Shown: positions 6,078 to 7,481 of the stretch, piece after piece
How positions within the stretch are numbered: position 1 is the first letter of the stretch
Layout: every line of letters starts with the position of its first letter
Source: an uncultured bacterium
GTDB lineage: Bacteria; Verrucomicrobiota; Lentisphaeria; Oligosphaerales; Oligosphaeraceae
Assembly: GCA_900548225.1 (NCBI GenBank)
Contig: URJM01000085.1
Span: 1 to 7,481, forward strand
DNA: 7,481 nt
Direction: 5' to 3'
Position numbers and translations under genes: made by a program
Notes under the pieces: generated by a model
Database searches by the model: none
What the model saw: the letters and a program-made list of their open reading frames with translations, nothing else
Told to the model about the DNA's origin: nothing

Positions 6078-7286
6078 ATGAATTTACTGCCAGACAAGAA
6101 ATCGTGTTGCGGTTGCGGTGGATGCCAGCAGGCCTGTCCGCGTGGATGCATATCCATGGTTCCCGACTCCGAGGGATTCCTATATCCGCAAATCTGCCAG
6201 GAGAGATGCGTAGGCTGCGGACTATGCGCCGCCGCTTGTCCCGCTCGCCAGGAACGGTTTACGCCACTTGTCTTTCCGGGAAACCGGGCTGCGCCCGTCA
6301 GTTATGCTGCAAGAGTCAACGACAAGGAGGTCTTGAGGAGGAGTTCTTCGGGCGGATTGTTCTATCTATTTGCACACAAAGCAGTTATAAATGGCTGGGC
6401 AGTGGCGGGCGTCCGATGGGGCGAAGATTACGCCTCTGCCGTCTATGATATTGCCGAGACCAGTCTGCAACTGGAGCAATTCATGGGCAGCAAGTACCTC
6501 CAGGCTGAGAATGGAGGCATCTATCTGCGGGTCGGGCAGTTGCTTAAGTCAGGCAGGAAGGTGCTCTTCTTCGGCACGCCCTGTCAGATTGCCGGATTGC
6601 ACCAGTTCCTGAAGGGGAACCCGCCGTCGCTGGTGTCCGTGGAGTTAATCTGCCACGGGGTGCCGTCGCCCATGCTTTGGGGGAGGTATCTCCAGTCCGT
6701 GAAGAAGCAACTTCAGATCTCCCGTTTCACGGCGGTGGCCTTCCGAAGCAAGTCACCTGGCTGGAAGAAATACAACATCCTCTTCGAAGGAGTCGGAGAC
6801 CCCGTCAATTCCACAGGGGAACAGGTGACGATGATGACGCCGTTCTCGAAAGACCCGTATTTCAAGGTCTTCCTAAGGAATCTCTCCCTGCGTCCGTCGT
6901 GCTATCAATGCAAATACAAGAAGCAGATGTCAGGGGCGGATTTGACAATCGGAGACTTCTGGAGGCTGGTGAAATACCGACAGGATCTGGATGACGACCA
7001 GGGGTTTTCATGCTGCTGCGTGAATACCGAAAAGGGAGAGGAATTCCTGGCGTGGACTAGAGACGCAGGGGAGTTCCATGAATGCAAGTATTCCTGGATT
7101 CTGACGGGCAATCCATGCATGGAGCAATCCGTGGAACCAAACAAGGGACGGGACGAATTCTTCAAGTGCCTCGAAAAGAACGATGATGTCCAGAAAACCC
7201 TGGAGAAATTCGGACGCGATGACCCCAAAAAGAGCCTCTTGTCAAGACTCTGCCGACGGATTGTCCGCGTCTTCCGTAGACGTTAG
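6078..7286 (+). CDS. Coenzyme F420 hydrogenase/dehydrogenase beta-subunit family protein with two 4Fe-4S clusters
   Basis: This 402-residue protein probably moves electrons between iron-sulphur clusters and a flavin or related cofactor; the substrate is unknown. The N-terminus is a 2[4Fe-4S] ferredoxin domain: C10-x2-C13-x2-C16-x3-C20-P and C44-x2-C47-x2-C50-x3-C54-P. The FrhB-like region follows, with RRSSSGG (87-93), GSKYLQ, GTPCQIAG (166-173), ICHGVPSP (191-198), CYQC (275-278) and IGDFW (291-295). CCC at 312-314 is unusual. Relatives of this size are often encoded in surface-polysaccharide clusters next to pyruvyl transferases, but no such neighbour is visible. It is soluble, with a basic C-terminus ending RRR. 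ATG 6078 is the only sensible start, as the next Met would remove the first cluster. No Shine-Dalgarno is present: the leader is the pyrimidine-rich repeat. Its TAG stop (7284-7286) lies in a forward repeat core. An archaeal-type F420 role should not be assumed. Confidence 0.93.
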   Translation: MNLLPDKKSCCGCGGCQQACPRGCISMVPDSEGFLYPQICQERCVGCGLCAAACPARQERFTPLVFPGNRAAPVSYAARVNDKEVLRRSSSGGLFYLFAHKAVINGWAVAGVRWGEDYASAVYDIAETSLQLEQFMGSKYLQAENGGIYLRVGQLLKSGRKVLFFGTPCQIAGLHQFLKGNPPSLVSVELICHGVPSPMLWGRYLQSVKKQLQISRFTAVAFRSKSPGWKKYNILFEGVGDPVNSTGEQVTMMTPFSKDPYFKVFLRNLSLRPSCYQCKYKKQMSGADLTIGDFWRLVKYRQDLDDDQGFSCCCVNTEKGEEFLAWTRDAGEFHECKYSWILTGNPCMEQSVEPNKGRDEFFKCLEKNDDVQKTLEKFGRDDPKKSLLSRLCRRIVRVFRRR

Positions 7287-7322
7287 AGATTAGGGAGGAG
7301 GGAGGAGAAGGCAGTGCGTGGT
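7283..7322 (+). repeat. 40-nt purine-rich repeat core, forward copy 3, overlapping the stop of the Fe-S gene
   Basis: Core positions 2-4 are the TAG stop of the preceding gene (7284-7286); hsdR uses the TAG at positions 9-11 of the same core. It matches the reverse complement of the first two inverted copies (5906-5945, 5970-6009) at 33 of 40 bases without gaps. Confidence 0.9.
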
Positions 7323-7323
7323 T

Positions 7324-7363
7324 GGCGCGCTTGGGCGCGCCCGCACGGAGATTCCGCCGCGCG
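7324..7363 (+). repeat. Double hairpin (module B), copy 3
   Basis: The first stem is perfect: 7-bp arms 7324-7330 and 7335-7341 around TTGG. The second (7342-7350 and 7355-7363, loop ATTC) has two mismatches. Order and position match 5788-5827, just after a forward core. Confidence 0.82.
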
Positions 7364-7436
7364 TCGCCTGATGTGGAAGTAGGGAAACCACGAAACACAC
7401 GAAACACACGAAAAACATTTTTGAACCACGAATGGG
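7364..7436 (+). repeat. Module C/D spacer, copy 2, with a 9-bp tandem repeat
   Basis: CCTGATGTGGA is followed by three 9-bp units CACGAAACA (7389-7415, the last one CACGAAAAA), then a T-run and GAACCACGAATGG. It corresponds to 5669-5742 after hsdR. No gene is seen. Confidence 0.78.
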
Positions 7437-7440
7437 GCAA

Positions 7441-7480
7441 GTAGAGAGTAGAGAGGAGGGAGGAGAAGGTAGTGCGTGGT
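7441..7480 (+). repeat. 40-nt purine-rich repeat core, forward copy 4, at the window end
   Basis: It is preceded by GGGGCAA like copy 1 and lies 158 bp after copy 3. One G-to-A change (GTAGAGAGG) is visible against copy 2. The window ends one base later, so what follows is unknown. Confidence 0.9.
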
Positions 7481-7481
7481 T

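Noticed and set aside
5578..7480. Insertion sequence or transposon with its own transposase
   Set aside because: No transposase or recombinase frame is present in the window; the repeats can only be called non-autonomous or structural.

Overview
The window reads as a bacterial accessory or defence locus. It holds the 3' part of a type I restriction-modification operon (hsdM, hsdS, a rhuM-like gene, hsdR). After it comes a repeat-filled intergenic stretch, then one gene for an iron-sulphur protein of the coenzyme F420 hydrogenase/dehydrogenase beta-subunit family, then more of the same repeats. All convincing genes lie on the + strand. The scaffold is moderately GC-rich (sample 60-base lines in rhuM and the hsdS linker count 55-67% GC) and the operon genes have clear GGAGG-type ribosome binding sites. 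Nothing fixes the taxon. The moderate GC and the intergenic motif built from short 'accacgaa/cacacgaa' words make me think of an uncultured gut or environmental anaerobe, perhaps of the PVC group, but that is a weak guess.

Layout: 1-254 is the hsdM C-terminus (the gene begins before the window). 251-1510 is hsdS with two target-recognition domains. 1510-2538 is a RhuM-family gene. 2535-5588 is hsdR. 5578-6073 is a non-coding repeat region. 6078-7286 is the Fe-S/F420-type protein. 7283-7481 is repeat again, running off the window. The four restriction genes overlap by one to four bases at every junction, which indicates one transcript with coupled translation. HsdM and HsdS would form the methyltransferase and, with HsdR, the ATP-driven restriction complex. 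RhuM is a passenger or accessory whose role is unknown.

The most unusual part is a family of dispersed repeats built on a 40-nt purine-rich core, present seven times in this window. Four forward copies start at 5578, 5747, 7283 and 7441. Three inverted copies form a 64-bp tandem array at 5886-6073. Forward copies sit exactly on the stop codons of both complete 3' ends (hsdR and the Fe-S gene), and the core itself supplies both TAG stops. The inverted array ends four bases before the start codon of the Fe-S gene. That gene is therefore enclosed by inverted copies that almost touch it on each side. Between cores lie a GC-rich double hairpin (module B) and a module of short 'cacgaa' words (module D), in the same order after both genes.

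The hsdS gene is a base-composition mosaic: AT-rich recognition domains lie in a GC-rich frame, as expected if specificity cassettes were exchanged.
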